NCBI GenBank assembly: GCA_902779535.1 | Contig: CACZBX010000005.1 | Span: 26,022-90,021 of the forward strand | Reading direction: 5' to 3' | DNA: 64,000 nucleotides | Source: an uncultured Bacteroidales bacterium | Lineage (GTDB): Bacteria; Bacteroidota; Bacteroidia; Bacteroidales; Bacteroidaceae | Shown here: positions 1 through 9,245 of the stretch, in pieces | How the letters are laid out: every line of letters begins with the position of its first letter | How positions within the stretch are numbered: position 1 is the first letter of the stretch | Notes under the pieces: generated by a model | The model's database searches: none | Told to the model about the DNA's origin: nothing | What the model saw: the letters and a program-made list of their open reading frames with translations, nothing else | Position numbers and translations under genes: made by a program

Positions 1-1
1 C

Positions 2-424
2 GTGCTTGGATTATTCGGTCGTCCGATGAATGTTCAGTATAATGCCAATCTTGGATTCAATGGCATTGACACATCTGGTGTGTTATCCTTGACTTATCCT
101 GGTTTTATTGCCGTATGTATTGGAGCAAAGGATAGTGCCAGTCCCAATTATTGTACAATTCAAGGTGAAAAAGGATGGCTGCAAGTTATAGGTGGACCAA
201 ACGAATTTAAAGGTTTTGAACTACATGTGAATGGGAAAACCGAATCTCATTATCACAATCTTTACGAGAACAGAATGGTTCATGAGTTTATCGAATTTGC
301 TAAAATCATTACAGACGAACGGTATGATGAGATGAAGAAGTATCTTACACTGTCAATCTATGAAATGGAAGTGATGGATAAGGCAAGAATGGATGCTGGA
401 ATCCCTATAATTTCTGTATTATGA
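2..424 (+). CDS. Gfo/Idh/MocA-family oxidoreductase, C-terminal part (cut by window edge)
   Basis: Only the last 140 codons are present; the reading frame is open to the left edge, so the true start and the N-terminal Rossmann NAD(P)-binding domain lie outside the window. The visible part resembles the C-terminal alpha/beta substrate domain of Gfo/Idh/MocA dehydrogenases: beta-strands around a 'GEKGWLQV' turn, then a helical end with 'YENRMVHEFIEFAKII'. Such enzymes oxidise or epimerise sugars or cyclitols; the substrate cannot be read from this fragment. It ends 112 bp before hisH, with a promoter-like box in between, so it is probably not part of the his operon. Confidence 0.75.
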   Translation: MLGLFGRPMNVQYNANLGFNGIDTSGVLSLTYPGFIAVCIGAKDSASPNYCTIQGEKGWLQVIGGPNEFKGFELHVNGKTESHYHNLYENRMVHEFIEFAKIITDERYDEMKKYLTLSIYEMEVMDKARMDAGIPIISVL

Positions 425-509
425 TTGAAACATCAATCCTTTTTAACCGTTTTATCTACTAAAATCAAGGATTCATCGACAAATTGCTTTATTTTTATAA
501 AAAAATTGC

Positions 510-517
510 TACATTTG
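510..517 (+). promoter_or_regulatory. Bacteroidota -7 box upstream of hisH
   Basis: TACATTTG matches the Bacteroidota primary sigma -7 consensus TAnnTTTG. It lies 19 bp before the hisH ATG, giving a very short leader. No convincing -33 TTTG is seen at 19-21 bp, so this is a partial match. Confidence 0.5.
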
Positions 518-536
518 TCTTATAAACGAGCAAAAG

Positions 537-1130
537 ATGAAAGTAGCAATTATCAAATACAACGCGGGAAATGTCTATTCTGTTTATTATGCCCTTAAAC
601 GCTTAGGCATAGAAGCAGAACTGACCGACGACAAGAATATTCTTTCTACTGCCGACAAAGTTATTTTCCCAGGTGTTGGCGAAGCACAAACGACAATGCA
701 ATACTTGAGAACCCGACAATTGGATCAATTAATTCAATCTCTCAAACAACCGGTACTGGGAATATGCTTAGGAATGCAGCTAATGTGCCGACACTCTGAA
801 GAAGGAAATGCGGAAGGCTTGAATGTTTTTCCTACCGATGTATTATTGTTCAAGCCTAATAACAACGAAAAAGTCCCTCACATGGGCTGGAACACGATTA
901 ATCCAACTGATGATCCTTTGATGAAAGGCATTCAAGCATCCGACTATGTGTATTTCGTACATAGCTATTATGTCCCGATGTGTCCTTATACCATAGCACA
1001 AACCGACTATGTTCAGCCATTCAGTGCTGCTTTACACAAAGACAATTTCTATGCTACCCAGTTCCATCCGGAAAAGAGTGGAAAGATTGGTGAACAAATA
1101 TTAGAAAACTTCTTAAACTTACAGATATGA
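537..1130 (+). CDS. hisH: Imidazole glycerol phosphate synthase, glutaminase subunit HisH
   Basis: Class I glutamine amidotransferase that supplies ammonia to HisF in the fifth step of histidine synthesis (PRFAR to imidazole glycerol phosphate plus AICAR). The 197-aa length is normal. The nucleophile Cys is at about residue 77 in GICLGMQ, and the catalytic His/Glu pair is in FHPEK near residues 177-179. The start is the first ATG after a TAnnTTTG box. Its stop overlaps the hisA start by 4 bp (ATGA), so translation is probably coupled. It heads hisH-hisA-hisF-hisIE; the early histidine genes must be elsewhere. Confidence 0.96.
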   Translation: MKVAIIKYNAGNVYSVYYALKRLGIEAELTDDKNILSTADKVIFPGVGEAQTTMQYLRTRQLDQLIQSLKQPVLGICLGMQLMCRHSEEGNAEGLNVFPTDVLLFKPNNNEKVPHMGWNTINPTDDPLMKGIQASDYVYFVHSYYVPMCPYTIAQTDYVQPFSAALHKDNFYATQFHPEKSGKIGEQILENFLNLQI

Positions 1131-1849
1131 TTGATATTATTCCTGCAATTGACATTCTAGACGGAAAATGTGTTCGATTATCCAAAGGTGAATATGCTTC
1201 TAAGAAGATTTACAGCGAACATCCCGTAGATGTAGCCAAGGCTTTTGAAGATCATGGGATTAAACGGTTGCATGTGGTTGATTTGGATGGAGCAAAGTCT
1301 CAACATATCGTCAATTACCATACGCTGTACGAACTTGCTTCCCAAACATCTTTGACCATCGACTTTGGAGGTGGTATCAAAGGAGACGCTGATTTACATA
1401 TCGCCTTCGACAATGGTGCAGCAATGGTAACGCTTGGTAGTATTGCTGTCAAACAGCCAGAAACTCTACTCGAATGGATTCGGTATTATGGCGCAGAAAG
1501 GATTATTCTGGGTGCCGATGTAAAGAATATGAAGATTGCAATCAACGGATGGGAAGAAGAAAGTGAAGTAGAACTGAAACCGTTCCTTACCCATTATATT
1601 CAAAATGGCATCAGTCAGGTCCTTTGTACAGATATTAGTCGAGATGGTATGTTACAAGGTCCATCTATTGATTTATATAAAAAGATAATGGAGGCATTCC
1701 CTAACCTTTACTTGTTAGCAAGTGGAGGCGTCAGTTCGATTGATGATATCTATCAACTGGAAGAAACAAAAGTATCGGGCGTTGTCCTTGGAAAAGCCAT
1801 CTATGAGAGAAAAATAACATTGAAAGAATTAGAACAATTCGTCGTATAA
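1127..1849 (+). CDS. hisA: ProFAR isomerase HisA
   Basis: A (beta/alpha)8-barrel isomerase converting ProFAR to PRFAR, the substrate of HisHF. It is 240 aa, the usual length. The first barrel strand [10 protein letters not shown] carries the catalytic Asp at residue 9; the second Asp is in CTDISRDG. Phosphate-binding glycine loops are seen in DFGGGIKG and ASGGVSS. It overlaps hisH by 4 bp and is followed after 1 bp by hisF, its structural relative. Nothing unusual. Confidence 0.96.
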   Translation: MIDIIPAIDILDGKCVRLSKGEYASKKIYSEHPVDVAKAFEDHGIKRLHVVDLDGAKSQHIVNYHTLYELASQTSLTIDFGGGIKGDADLHIAFDNGAAMVTLGSIAVKQPETLLEWIRYYGAERIILGADVKNMKIAINGWEEESEVELKPFLTHYIQNGISQVLCTDISRDGMLQGPSIDLYKKIMEAFPNLYLLASGGVSSIDDIYQLEETKVSGVVLGKAIYERKITLKELEQFVV

Positions 1850-1850
1850 G

Positions 1851-2606
1851 ATGTTAGCAAAACGAATCATTCCATGTCTGGACATAAAGGACGGACGAAC
1901 GGTCAAAGGGATAAACTTTATCAACTTACGTGAAGCAGGTGATCCTGTTGAACTAGGACAAGCATATAGCGAGCAAGGTGCTGACGAACTGGTTTATCTG
2001 GATATTACAGCAAGTTTCGAAGGACGTAAGACGTTTACCGATTTGGTTAAACGCGTAGCAGCACATATCAGCATTCCTTTTACCGTGGGTGGAGGTATTC
2101 ATGAACTGAATGACGTAGATCGTTTGCTTAATGCTGGTGCCGACAAAGTCTCGATCAATTCTTCGGCCATCAAGAATCCACAACTCATTGATGAAATTGC
2201 GAAACACTTCGGCAATCAAGTATGTGTGGTCGCAATTGATGCAAAACAGATGCCCGACGGTTGGAAGTGTTTCTTGAATGGTGGCCGTGTTGAGACCGAC
2301 AAAGAATTGTTCAGTTGGGCTAAAGAAGTCAGTGAACGAGGAGCCGGAGAAATTCTTTTCACCAGTATGGACCACGATGGAGTCAAAACCGGCTTTGCCA
2401 ATGAGGCTTTGTGCCAACTCTCTTCCATGCTCTCCATCCCCATCATTGCATCAGGAGGTGCCGGCACGAAGGAACATTTTAGAGATGCATTTATTAAAGG
2501 TAAAGCGGATGCTGCCTTAGCGGCCAGCGTTTTTCACTTTGGAGAAATACAAATTTCCGAATTAAAACAGTATCTTTGCAAAGAAGGTATTCAAATCAGA
2601 TTATAA
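1851..2606 (+). CDS. hisF: Imidazole glycerol phosphate synthase, cyclase subunit HisF
   Basis: A (beta/alpha)8-barrel cyclase that joins ammonia from HisH with PRFAR. It is 251 aa. The N-terminal [12 protein letters not shown] carries the catalytic Asp at residue 11, the second catalytic Asp is in VVAIDAKQ, and the phosphate loops are TVGGGI and ASGGAG. It starts 1 bp after the hisA stop, consistent with one polycistronic message. Confidence 0.96.
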   Translation: MLAKRIIPCLDIKDGRTVKGINFINLREAGDPVELGQAYSEQGADELVYLDITASFEGRKTFTDLVKRVAAHISIPFTVGGGIHELNDVDRLLNAGADKVSINSSAIKNPQLIDEIAKHFGNQVCVVAIDAKQMPDGWKCFLNGGRVETDKELFSWAKEVSERGAGEILFTSMDHDGVKTGFANEALCQLSSMLSIPIIASGGAGTKEHFRDAFIKGKADAALAASVFHFGEIQISELKQYLCKEGIQIRL

Positions 2607-2609
2607 AGA

Positions 2610-3236
2610 ATGATGATCAACCAAATGACATTGGATTTTAGTAAGATGGGAGGACTGATACCTGCGATAATACAGGATGCGGATACTCAAAAAGTGTTGA
2701 TGTTAGGCTATATGAACGAAGAAGCATATCAGAAAACACTTGATACAGGTATTGTTACTTTTTTTAGTCGTACTCGACAAACATTGTGGACTAAAGGAGA
2801 AACCAGCGGAAACTTTTTACATATAGTAAGCATCAAGGCCGATTGCGACCAAGACACTTTACTCATTCAGGTACATCCAGATGGTCCGGTTTGCCATACA
2901 GGTACCGATACATGTTGGGGTGAAGAAAACAAACAGGATATCCTTTTCTTAAAAGATTTACAGGATTTCATCGACAAAAGGCATCAAGAAATGCCGGAAG
3001 GTTCATATACAACGAGCTTATTTCAGTCGGGCATCAATAAGATTGCTCAAAAAGTTGGAGAAGAAGCGGTGGAAACAATCATCGAGGCATGTAACGGAAC
3101 AGATGAACGCCTGATATATGAAGGATCTGACCTACTTTATCACCTCATTGTTTTATTAACTTCGAAAGGATATCGTATAGAAGATTTAGCGAATGAATTG
3201 CGCGAACGGCACCAACCAAATTGGAAAAAACATTAA
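2610..3236 (+). CDS. hisIE: Bifunctional phosphoribosyl-AMP cyclohydrolase / phosphoribosyl-ATP pyrophosphatase HisIE
   Basis: A fusion of two histidine enzymes acting on steps 2 and 3. Residues about 1-115 form the PRA-CH domain (LMLGYMNEEA, ADCDQDTLL, and the metal-site Cys in HTGTDTCWGE). Residues about 115-208 form the PRA-PH domain, with the MazG-like acidic helix KVGEEAVETIIEA. The 208-aa length is typical of HisIE fusions. Two adjacent ATGs (2610, 2613) are possible starts. It begins 3 bp after hisF and is the last histidine gene here. Confidence 0.95.
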   Translation: MMINQMTLDFSKMGGLIPAIIQDADTQKVLMLGYMNEEAYQKTLDTGIVTFFSRTRQTLWTKGETSGNFLHIVSIKADCDQDTLLIQVHPDGPVCHTGTDTCWGEENKQDILFLKDLQDFIDKRHQEMPEGSYTTSLFQSGINKIAQKVGEEAVETIIEACNGTDERLIYEGSDLLYHLIVLLTSKGYRIEDLANELRERHQPNWKKH

Positions 3237-3238
3237 TT

Positions 3239-3973
3239 ATGGAAGATACTGAAAAACTTATATCATATAAAGATGTATATATCAACCAACAAGAAGTATG
3301 CGTTTTAGAAAACGTTGACTTGGAGTTGAACAAGGGTGAATTTATCTATCTGATTGGAAAAGTCGGAACTGGAAAGACTTCTTTGCTCAAAACATTCTAT
3401 GGCGAACTGGAAATTCTTTCCGGTGAAGCAAAAGTGCTGGGATTTGACATGAAGAATATCAAACGCAGCAAGATTCCATCACTACGAAAACGTCTGGGAA
3501 TCGTCTTTCAGGACTTTCAACTATTGACCGATCGCACTGTTCGCGATAACTTAAAGTTCGTACTGAAGGCAACCGGATGGAAAAACAAAGCACAGATTGA
3601 TGACCGTATCGAAGAAGTGTTGAGGGAAGTCGACATGGAAGGTAAAGGTTATAAGATGCCCAACCAACTATCGGGAGGCGAACAACAACGTATCGTGATT
3701 GCACGCGCGATATTAAACAAACCGGATATTATCCTAGCCGATGAACCTACTGGAAACCTTGACCCTGAAACTGGTGTCAAGATTGTTGAGCTCTTACGTT
3801 CCATCTGCGAAAGTGGCTCTGCCATCGTTATGAGTACACACAATCTACAATTGGTTGAGAAATTCCCTGGAATTGTCTATCGGTGCGAGGATCATCATAT
3901 CAAAGAAATCACAAATGAGTTTTATAACGAACATAATGATTCAAAAATAGATGATGTAAGTGAAATGATGTAA
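3239..3973 (+). CDS. ftsE: FtsE-like ABC transporter ATP-binding protein
   Basis: Single ATPase domain: Walker A GKVGTGKTS (about residue 41 onward), Q-loop VFQDFQLL, signature LSGGEQQR, Walker B IILADEPTG, and the switch His in MSTHN. This matches FtsE, which with FtsX controls peptidoglycan hydrolases at the septum; LolD-like relatives are similar. The ATG at 3239 is preferred, 2 bp after the hisIE stop; the upstream in-frame TTG at 3221 would overlap hisIE. No ftsX follows, so the membrane partner must be elsewhere. About 35 C-terminal residues (ITNEFYNEHNDSK...) extend beyond the ATPase core. Confidence 0.8.
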   Translation: MEDTEKLISYKDVYINQQEVCVLENVDLELNKGEFIYLIGKVGTGKTSLLKTFYGELEILSGEAKVLGFDMKNIKRSKIPSLRKRLGIVFQDFQLLTDRTVRDNLKFVLKATGWKNKAQIDDRIEEVLREVDMEGKGYKMPNQLSGGEQQRIVIARAILNKPDIILADEPTGNLDPETGVKIVELLRSICESGSAIVMSTHNLQLVEKFPGIVYRCEDHHIKEITNEFYNEHNDSKIDDVSEMM

Positions 3974-4023
3974 GCATATACTAAATAAAAGGAATAAAAT
4001 GCTATCATCTCGAACTTTATTTA

Positions 4024-4031
4024 TATATTTG
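4024..4031 (+). promoter_or_regulatory. Bacteroidota -7 box upstream of lysC
   Basis: TATATTTG matches TAnnTTTG and lies 40 bp before the lysC ATG. No clear -33 element. It separates lysC from the his/ftsE group. Confidence 0.5.
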
Positions 4032-4071
4032 CAATCATATTTCAATATAAACATTTAAAAGAATACGAAAA

Positions 4072-5391
4072 ATGAAAGTTTTAAAGTTTGGAGGTACTTC
4101 AGTCGGCTCAGCACAGCGGATGAAAGAGGTTGCCAAATTGATTAATGACGGTGAAAAGAAGATTGTAGTTCTTTCTGCTATGTCAGGAACGACAAATACT
4201 TTGGTGGAGATTTCAGACTATCTCTATAAGAAGAATCCTGACGGAGCCAATGAGGTGATTAACCGACTAGAGGCTCAGTACAAGAAACACATCAATGAAC
4301 TCTATTCTACCGAGAATTATAAACAGAAAACTTTGGATACCATCAAGGCTCAGTTTGATTTTATCCGTTCGTATACAAAGGATCTCTTTACCTTATTCGA
4401 AGAAAAAGTTATCTTGGCTCAAGGAGAGTTGATGTCGACTTGCATGATGACAAACTATCTGCTTGAACAGGGAGTAAACGTTGAATTACTACCTGCCTTA
4501 GAGTTCATGCGTACCGACAAGAATAGTGAACCTGATCCTGTTTATATTAAAGATAAACTCGAAGCACAACTGGAATTACATCCGGATGTCGATATCTATA
4601 TTACTCAAGGTTACATCTGCCGAAACGCTTACGGTGAAATTGATAACCTGCAACGAGGCGGAAGCGATTACACCGCTTCACTGATTGGTGCCGCCATTAC
4701 GTCTTCTGAAATTCAAATTTGGACTGATATTGATGGTATGCACAACAATGACCCTCGCTATGTGGAGAACACCTCTCCTGTTCCTTATCTGCAGTTTGAA
4801 GAAGCAGCCGAGTTGGCATACTTTGGTGCTAAGATTCTGCACCCAACTTGCATTCAGCCGGCTAAGTATGCAAATATACCTGTTCGCTTGTTGAATACCA
4901 TGGATCCAACTGCTCCCGGCACGTTGATCTCAAATGAATTAGTTCAAGATACAATAAAGGCAGTGGCTGCAAAAGACCATATTACGGCAATCAAAATCAA
5001 GTCAAGCCGAATGTTACTTGCCCATGGTTTCTTGCGCAAGGTGTTCGAGATCTTCGAAAGCTACCAAACATCCATTGATATGATTTGTACTTCTGAGGTT
5101 GGCGTCTCCGTAACAATTGACAACACCGTACACCTCAACGAGATTGTTGATGATTTGAAGAAATATGGTACAGTAACAGTAGATCCGAACATGTGCATCA
5201 TCTGTGTTGTCGGTGATTTGGAATGGACGAACCTGGGCTTTGAAGCCAATGCTTTGGATGCCATGAAAGATATTCCTGTACGAATGATTTCATTCGGTGG
5301 AAGCAACTACAATATTTCTTTCTTGGTGAAGGAAGAAGATAAACAACGCGCACTACAATCACTGAGCGACCATCTGTTTAAGAACAATTAA
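4072..5391 (+). CDS. lysC: Aspartate kinase (monofunctional, feedback-regulated type)
   Basis: Phosphorylates aspartate, the first step toward lysine/DAP, threonine and methionine. It is 439 aa. The N-terminal kinase core begins with KFGGTSVGS (ATP/substrate loop), with RGGSDYTASL near residue 195 and an Asp-containing WTDIDGM motif. From about residue 305 there are two ACT domains (ITAIKIKSSRML; MCIICVVGD) that normally bind lysine or threonine. No homoserine dehydrogenase is fused, in keeping with its partner lysA 56 bp downstream, which suggests a lysine/DAP role. Confidence 0.93.
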   Translation: MKVLKFGGTSVGSAQRMKEVAKLINDGEKKIVVLSAMSGTTNTLVEISDYLYKKNPDGANEVINRLEAQYKKHINELYSTENYKQKTLDTIKAQFDFIRSYTKDLFTLFEEKVILAQGELMSTCMMTNYLLEQGVNVELLPALEFMRTDKNSEPDPVYIKDKLEAQLELHPDVDIYITQGYICRNAYGEIDNLQRGGSDYTASLIGAAITSSEIQIWTDIDGMHNNDPRYVENTSPVPYLQFEEAAELAYFGAKILHPTCIQPAKYANIPVRLLNTMDPTAPGTLISNELVQDTIKAVAAKDHITAIKIKSSRMLLAHGFLRKVFEIFESYQTSIDMICTSEVGVSVTIDNTVHLNEIVDDLKKYGTVTVDPNMCIICVVGDLEWTNLGFEANALDAMKDIPVRMISFGGSNYNISFLVKEEDKQRALQSLSDHLFKNN

Positions 5392-5396
5392 TGGAT

Positions 5397-5419
5397 TAGG
5401 GCGAACACGTTTCGCCCTA
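5397..5419 (+). other. Intercistronic hairpin between lysC and lysA
   Basis: A perfect 9-bp inverted repeat (TAGGGCGAA / TTCGCCCTA, loop CACGT) fills much of the 56-bp gap. There is no U-run, so it is not an obvious terminator; it could be a processing or stability hairpin that sets different lysC and lysA levels. Function unknown. Confidence 0.45.
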
Positions 5420-5447
5420 CCCTCATTTACTACAATACAACAATTAC

Positions 5448-6602
5448 ATGATTACATCTTTTCCTTTATCAAAGTTTGAACAACTAAAGACACCATTCTA
5501 CTATTACAATACGACATTACTCCGTGAAACACTACAATCCATCCTCTCAAATATTCAAGGGAATTACTGCGTTCATTATGCTATCAAGGCAAATGCGAAT
5601 CCAAAGATTCTAAAAGTCATCAAGGAATATGGATTAGGTATTGATTGTGTAAGCGGAGGTGAAATAGAAGCAGCTGTCAATGCGGGTTTCGATCCTCAAA
5701 AGATTGTGTTTGCCGGCGTCGGTAAGAGCGATTGGGAAATCAATCTTGGATTAGATTACAATATACTCTGTTTCAATGTTGAATCTATTCCCGAATTAGA
5801 GGTTATCAATGAATTAGCTGAGAAGAAAAACAAAATTGCAAATATTGCTTTCCGTATTAATCCAAACGTAGGTGCACATACGCATGCAAATATTACGACA
5901 GGCTTGGCAGAAAACAAGTTTGGTATCGACATGGAAGATATGGACTATGTCATTGAGTTGGCAAAGAAGATGAATTATGTTCGCTTCATAGGCTTACATT
6001 TCCATATCGGATCGCAAATCCTTGAGATGGATGATTTCATTGCCTTATGCAATCGCGTCAATGAGCTGCAGCGTAAGTTATTTGCAAAGCAGATTATTAT
6101 TGATCATATCAATGTGGGTGGCGGACTGGGCATTGATTATAAACATCCAAATCGTAATCCAATACCAGACTTCAAACAATATTTCTCTACTTACCAAAAA
6201 CACCTGAAGTTACAAGCTAACCAAACGCTTCACTTTGAGTTAGGTAGAGCCGTTGTTGCCCAATGCGGTACTTTAATTAGCCGAACACTCTACGTCAAAC
6301 AAGGTCATCACAAACAGTTTGCAATCCTGGATGCTGGCATGACCGACTTGATTCGTCCAGCATTATACCAAGCTTATCATAAAATAGAGAACATATCATC
6401 CGATGAAGCAAAGGAAAGATACGATGTAGTTGGACCAATCTGCGAGTCGTCTGATGTCTTTGGGAAAGCAGTGGATTTAAACAAAGTGCATCGAGGAGAT
6501 TTAATTGCCATTCGTTCCACCGGTGCTTACGGCGAAACCATGGCTTCGCAATATAACTGTCGCACCCTTCCACCCAGCTATACATCCGACGAACTATTAT
6601 AA
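5448..6602 (+). CDS. lysA: Diaminopimelate decarboxylase
   Basis: PLP enzyme (alanine-racemase fold) that decarboxylates meso-DAP to L-lysine. It is 384 aa. The PLP lysine is K47 in HYAIKANANP. HIGSQI and the glycine-rich GGGLGIDY bind the cofactor phosphate, and the C-terminal CESSDVFG carries the active-site Cys contributed across the dimer. It lies 56 bp after lysC and ends 1 bp before a strong terminator, so lysC-lysA form a two-gene unit. Confidence 0.94.
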   Translation: MITSFPLSKFEQLKTPFYYYNTTLLRETLQSILSNIQGNYCVHYAIKANANPKILKVIKEYGLGIDCVSGGEIEAAVNAGFDPQKIVFAGVGKSDWEINLGLDYNILCFNVESIPELEVINELAEKKNKIANIAFRINPNVGAHTHANITTGLAENKFGIDMEDMDYVIELAKKMNYVRFIGLHFHIGSQILEMDDFIALCNRVNELQRKLFAKQIIIDHINVGGGLGIDYKHPNRNPIPDFKQYFSTYQKHLKLQANQTLHFELGRAVVAQCGTLISRTLYVKQGHHKQFAILDAGMTDLIRPALYQAYHKIENISSDEAKERYDVVGPICESSDVFGKAVDLNKVHRGDLIAIRSTGAYGETMASQYNCRTLPPSYTSDELL

Positions 6603-6603
6603 T

Positions 6604-6632
6604 AAAAAGGCACTCAATCGAGTGCCTTTTTT
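6604..6632 (+). terminator. Intrinsic terminator of lysC-lysA
   Basis: 12-bp stem AAAAAGGCACTC / GAGTGCCTTTTT with an AATC loop, ending in a T-run, directly after lysA. Confidence 0.88.
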
Positions 6633-6655
6633 ATGCATATAATGCATAGATTATA

Positions 6656-6699
6656 CTCAAAAAATTGTCCTCTTCTTGATTCACATCAAAAAGAGGACA
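6656..6699 (-). terminator. Intrinsic terminator downstream of galE
   Basis: Perfect 15-bp inverted repeat (left arm 6666-6680, right arm 6685-6699, TCAC between). On the minus strand it is followed by ATTTTTTG. It lies about 140 bp past the galE stop and faces the lysA terminator tail to tail. Confidence 0.8.
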
Positions 6700-6836
6700 C
6701 ACAAACACAAAATAAAACACGACAAAACTACTTAATACTTGTTGACGTTTGGGGACGTCGGTAACTTTATCTGGTATTCACATAAGGGATAAAGTTTCAA
6801 GTACATGAAAATATTTAAATAATTTGTTTTATGCTC

Positions 6837-7871
6837 CTATTGAATGCCACGTTCACGCAGTTTCTTCTGCCATTCCCATGCCGAACGAAGAGTATCCTCG
6901 ATCGGAGTCTCTGACTTCCACCCCAACTCTTTATTTGCAAAGGAAGGATCAGCCCAAACCTGCGTAATATCGCCGGCACGACGGCCAACAATCTTATGTG
7001 GTACTTTCACACCGGTTGCTTCTTCAAACTTATGGATCAATTCCAAAACGGACAAGCCACGACCTGTACCAATATTGAAGATCTCAACCGACTGTTTTTG
7101 TTTATCTTCCAAAATACGATTCATGGCTACAACGTGAGCTTTCGCTAAATCAACGACATAAATATAGTCGCGGATACATGAACCATCTGGTGTAGGATAA
7201 TCGTCACCAAATACACTTAACTCTTTACGAATGCCAATGGCTGTCTGAGTAAGGTATGGTAACAAGTTTTGTGGAACACCATTTGGCAATTCACCAATCA
7301 ATGCTGTAGGATGTGCGCCAATTGGGTTGAAATATCTCAGTAAGATAGCCTTGATCGGAGAACCGGAAGCTACCGTATCATGAATAATCTCTTCATTAAT
7401 TTGTTTCGTATTACCGTAAGGTGACTCTGCTTTCTTGATTGGAGCAGCTTCCGTAACCGGCAATACATCCGGCTGTCCGTAAACCGTACAAGAAGATGAG
7501 AAGATGATACCTTTCACCTGATATTTCGGCATCAACTCCAACAAGTTAATAAGAGAAACAATATTGTTACGATAATATAATAAAGGTTTTTGAACTGATT
7601 CACCAACTGCCTTGCTTGCAGCAAAATGAATGATTCCTTCAATACCAGGATATTTCGCAAACAAACGATCCAAGCCTTCGAAATCCAAGCAGTCGAGTTT
7701 CTCAAAGATAGGACGAATACCGGTAACTTGTTCAATGTGGTCAACTACATCCGCACTTGAATTTGAAAGATTGTCAACGATAACGACTTCATAGCCACTC
7801 TCCTGCAATTCTACTACGGTATGTGAACCAATATAACCAGTTCCACCAGTAACTAATATTCTTTTCTTCAT
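6837..7871 (-). CDS. galE: UDP-glucose 4-epimerase
   Basis: Short-chain dehydrogenase/reductase interconverting UDP-glucose and UDP-galactose for galactose use and glycan building. It is 344 aa. The NAD-binding loop GGTGYIGSHT is at the N-terminus; the catalytic Ser/Thr region is SSSCTVYG; the Tyr/Lys pair is in YGNTK. The C-terminal EDTLRSAWEWQKKL is typical of GalE. It appears monocistronic: the Rnf operon upstream ends in its own terminator. An upstream -7 box is only a weak match. Confidence 0.94.
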   Translation of the reverse strand: MKKRILVTGGTGYIGSHTVVELQESGYEVVIVDNLSNSSADVVDHIEQVTGIRPIFEKLDCLDFEGLDRLFAKYPGIEGIIHFAASKAVGESVQKPLLYYRNNIVSLINLLELMPKYQVKGIIFSSSCTVYGQPDVLPVTEAAPIKKAESPYGNTKQINEEIIHDTVASGSPIKAILLRYFNPIGAHPTALIGELPNGVPQNLLPYLTQTAIGIRKELSVFGDDYPTPDGSCIRDYIYVVDLAKAHVVAMNRILEDKQKQSVEIFNIGTGRGLSVLELIHKFEEATGVKVPHKIVGRRAGDITQVWADPSFANKELGWKSETPIEDTLRSAWEWQKKLRERGIQ

Positions 7872-7957
7872 GTTAAACAGATTGGTATTTTTATTATGAC
7901 GCCTCGAAATTAATAAATAAAGTCAAAACAAGCAAAGCAATTAATATTATTTAAAAC

Positions 7958-7987
7958 AAAAGCCTGAGATTTATTTCCCAGGCTTTT
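7958..7987 (-). terminator. Intrinsic terminator of the rnf operon
   Basis: AAAAGCCTG ... CAGGCTTTT inverted repeat with an A/T-rich loop, 22 bp after the rnfA stop. On the minus strand it continues into TTTTGTTTT. Confidence 0.82.
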
Positions 7988-8008
7988 CTATTAAAGTTTT
8001 TTAACACT

Positions 8009-8629
8009 TTAGAGTCCAAAAAGGTTGGCTAAACCCTGATCTACACCCGAAAATCCCATGAAAGCCATCGCCATTAAGCCAGCAACAATCAGAGCAATAG
8101 ACATTCCCTGCATACCTTTCGGAATATTCACCAAGGCCAATTGTTCACGAATCGCAGCAAACAGGATCAATGCCAAGCCAAAACCTAAGGCTGTTGAGAA
8201 AGCGTAGATGACGCCGGTCAAAAGATTCGGTTCCAAGCCTTGAGCATTATAAGTTCCGTCAGCTACCAAGATAGCAACGCCTAAGATACAACAGTTCGTT
8301 GTGATCAGTGGAAGGAAAACTCCCAGAGCCTGATACAGAGCAGGTGAAACCTTTTTCAGAACAATCTCGACCAATTGCACCAAGGAAGCGATAACAAGGA
8401 TGAACGCAATGGTCTGCAGATAGCCTAAACCAAAAGCATCCAGCACATACTTCTGCAACAGATAAGTTACGATCGTCGCCAAGGTCAAAACAAAAACAAC
8501 TGCCGCACTCATACCGAGAGCTGTCTGTACCTTCTTAGAGACACCTAAGAAAGGACAAATACCTAAGAACTGTGACAACACGATGTTGTTCACAAAGATA
8601 GCAGTAATGAATATTAATATATATGCCAT
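8009..8629 (-). CDS. rnfA: Rnf complex membrane subunit RnfA
   Basis: Integral membrane subunit of the ion-translocating ferredoxin:NAD+ oxidoreductase. It is 206 aa with about six hydrophobic helices and the conserved half-helix motif NNIVLSQFLGICPFLGV near the N-terminus, which carries the Cys expected to help bind the intramembrane Fe-S centre shared with RnfE. The second repeat is TTNCCILGVA. Last gene of the seven-gene operon, 19 bp after rnfE. Confidence 0.94.
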   Translation of the reverse strand: MAYILIFITAIFVNNIVLSQFLGICPFLGVSKKVQTALGMSAAVVFVLTLATIVTYLLQKYVLDAFGLGYLQTIAFILVIASLVQLVEIVLKKVSPALYQALGVFLPLITTNCCILGVAILVADGTYNAQGLEPNLLTGVIYAFSTALGFGLALILFAAIREQLALVNIPKGMQGMSIALIVAGLMAMAFMGFSGVDQGLANLFGL

Positions 8630-8648
8630 AATCTTCTATTATTTTATG

Positions 8649-9233
8649 TTATGCCTTGCGGAGTTTGTTTACGATTGCAATCAGATAACCTAAAGCAATG
8701 AAAGCTCCCGGTGCCAATACAAATATCAACATACCATAGTTCTCAGGAACGACAGGAAGATCAAATACCTTTCCTGTGCCGAGGAACTCACGTACCATAC
8801 CTAAGAGTGTCAAGGCCATTGTGAAACCAAGTCCGATACCTAATCCATCGAAGAACGAAGGAATAGGTTTGTTCTTTGAAGCAAACGCTTCAGCACGGCC
8901 TAACAAAATACAGTTTACCACAATCAACGGAATAAAAATTCCCAAGGTCTTATACAAACTCGGAACATATGCCTGCATCACCATCTGTAACAAGGTTACA
9001 AAAGAAGCGATAATCACAACATATGCAGGAATACGAACCATATCAGGAATCAGATTCTTCAGTGCGGAGATAACAACATTCGAACAAATCAACACGAACA
9101 TGGTTGCTAAACCCATTCCCATACCATTGATGGCGGAGGAAGTCGTACCCAGCGTAGGACACATACCTAAAAGGAGTACGAATGTCGGATTTTCATTAAT
9201 TATACCGTTCAGTAAGATTTTGAAATTTTTCAT
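8649..9233 (-). CDS. rnfE: Rnf complex membrane subunit RnfE
   Basis: Paralogue and partner of RnfA, 194 aa, with about six membrane helices. Its motifs are NPTFVLLLGMCPTLGTT and IVVNCILLGRAEAFA, whose cysteines match the RnfA/E (NqrD/E) Fe-S ligands. It begins 12 bp after rnfG. RnfA and RnfE together form the inverted-topology pair in the membrane core. Confidence 0.93.
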   Translation of the reverse strand: MKNFKILLNGIINENPTFVLLLGMCPTLGTTSSAINGMGMGLATMFVLICSNVVISALKNLIPDMVRIPAYVVIIASFVTLLQMVMQAYVPSLYKTLGIFIPLIVVNCILLGRAEAFASKNKPIPSFFDGLGIGLGFTMALTLLGMVREFLGTGKVFDLPVVPENYGMLIFVLAPGAFIALGYLIAIVNKLRKA

Positions 9234-9245
9234 AAATTACTCCTT

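Noticed and set aside
3221-3238. TTG start for the FtsE-like gene
   Set aside because: It would overlap the end of hisIE; the ATG at 3239 directly after the hisIE stop gives the normal family N-terminus.
3974-4071. A lysine riboswitch in front of lysC
   Set aside because: The gap is under 100 bp, A/T-rich, and has none of the conserved L-box structure; a promoter box lies only 40 bp before the ATG.
6742-6758. GACGT-ACGTC inverted repeat as the galE terminator
   Set aside because: The stem is only 5 bp with no T-run; the 15-bp stem at 6666-6699 is a far better candidate.
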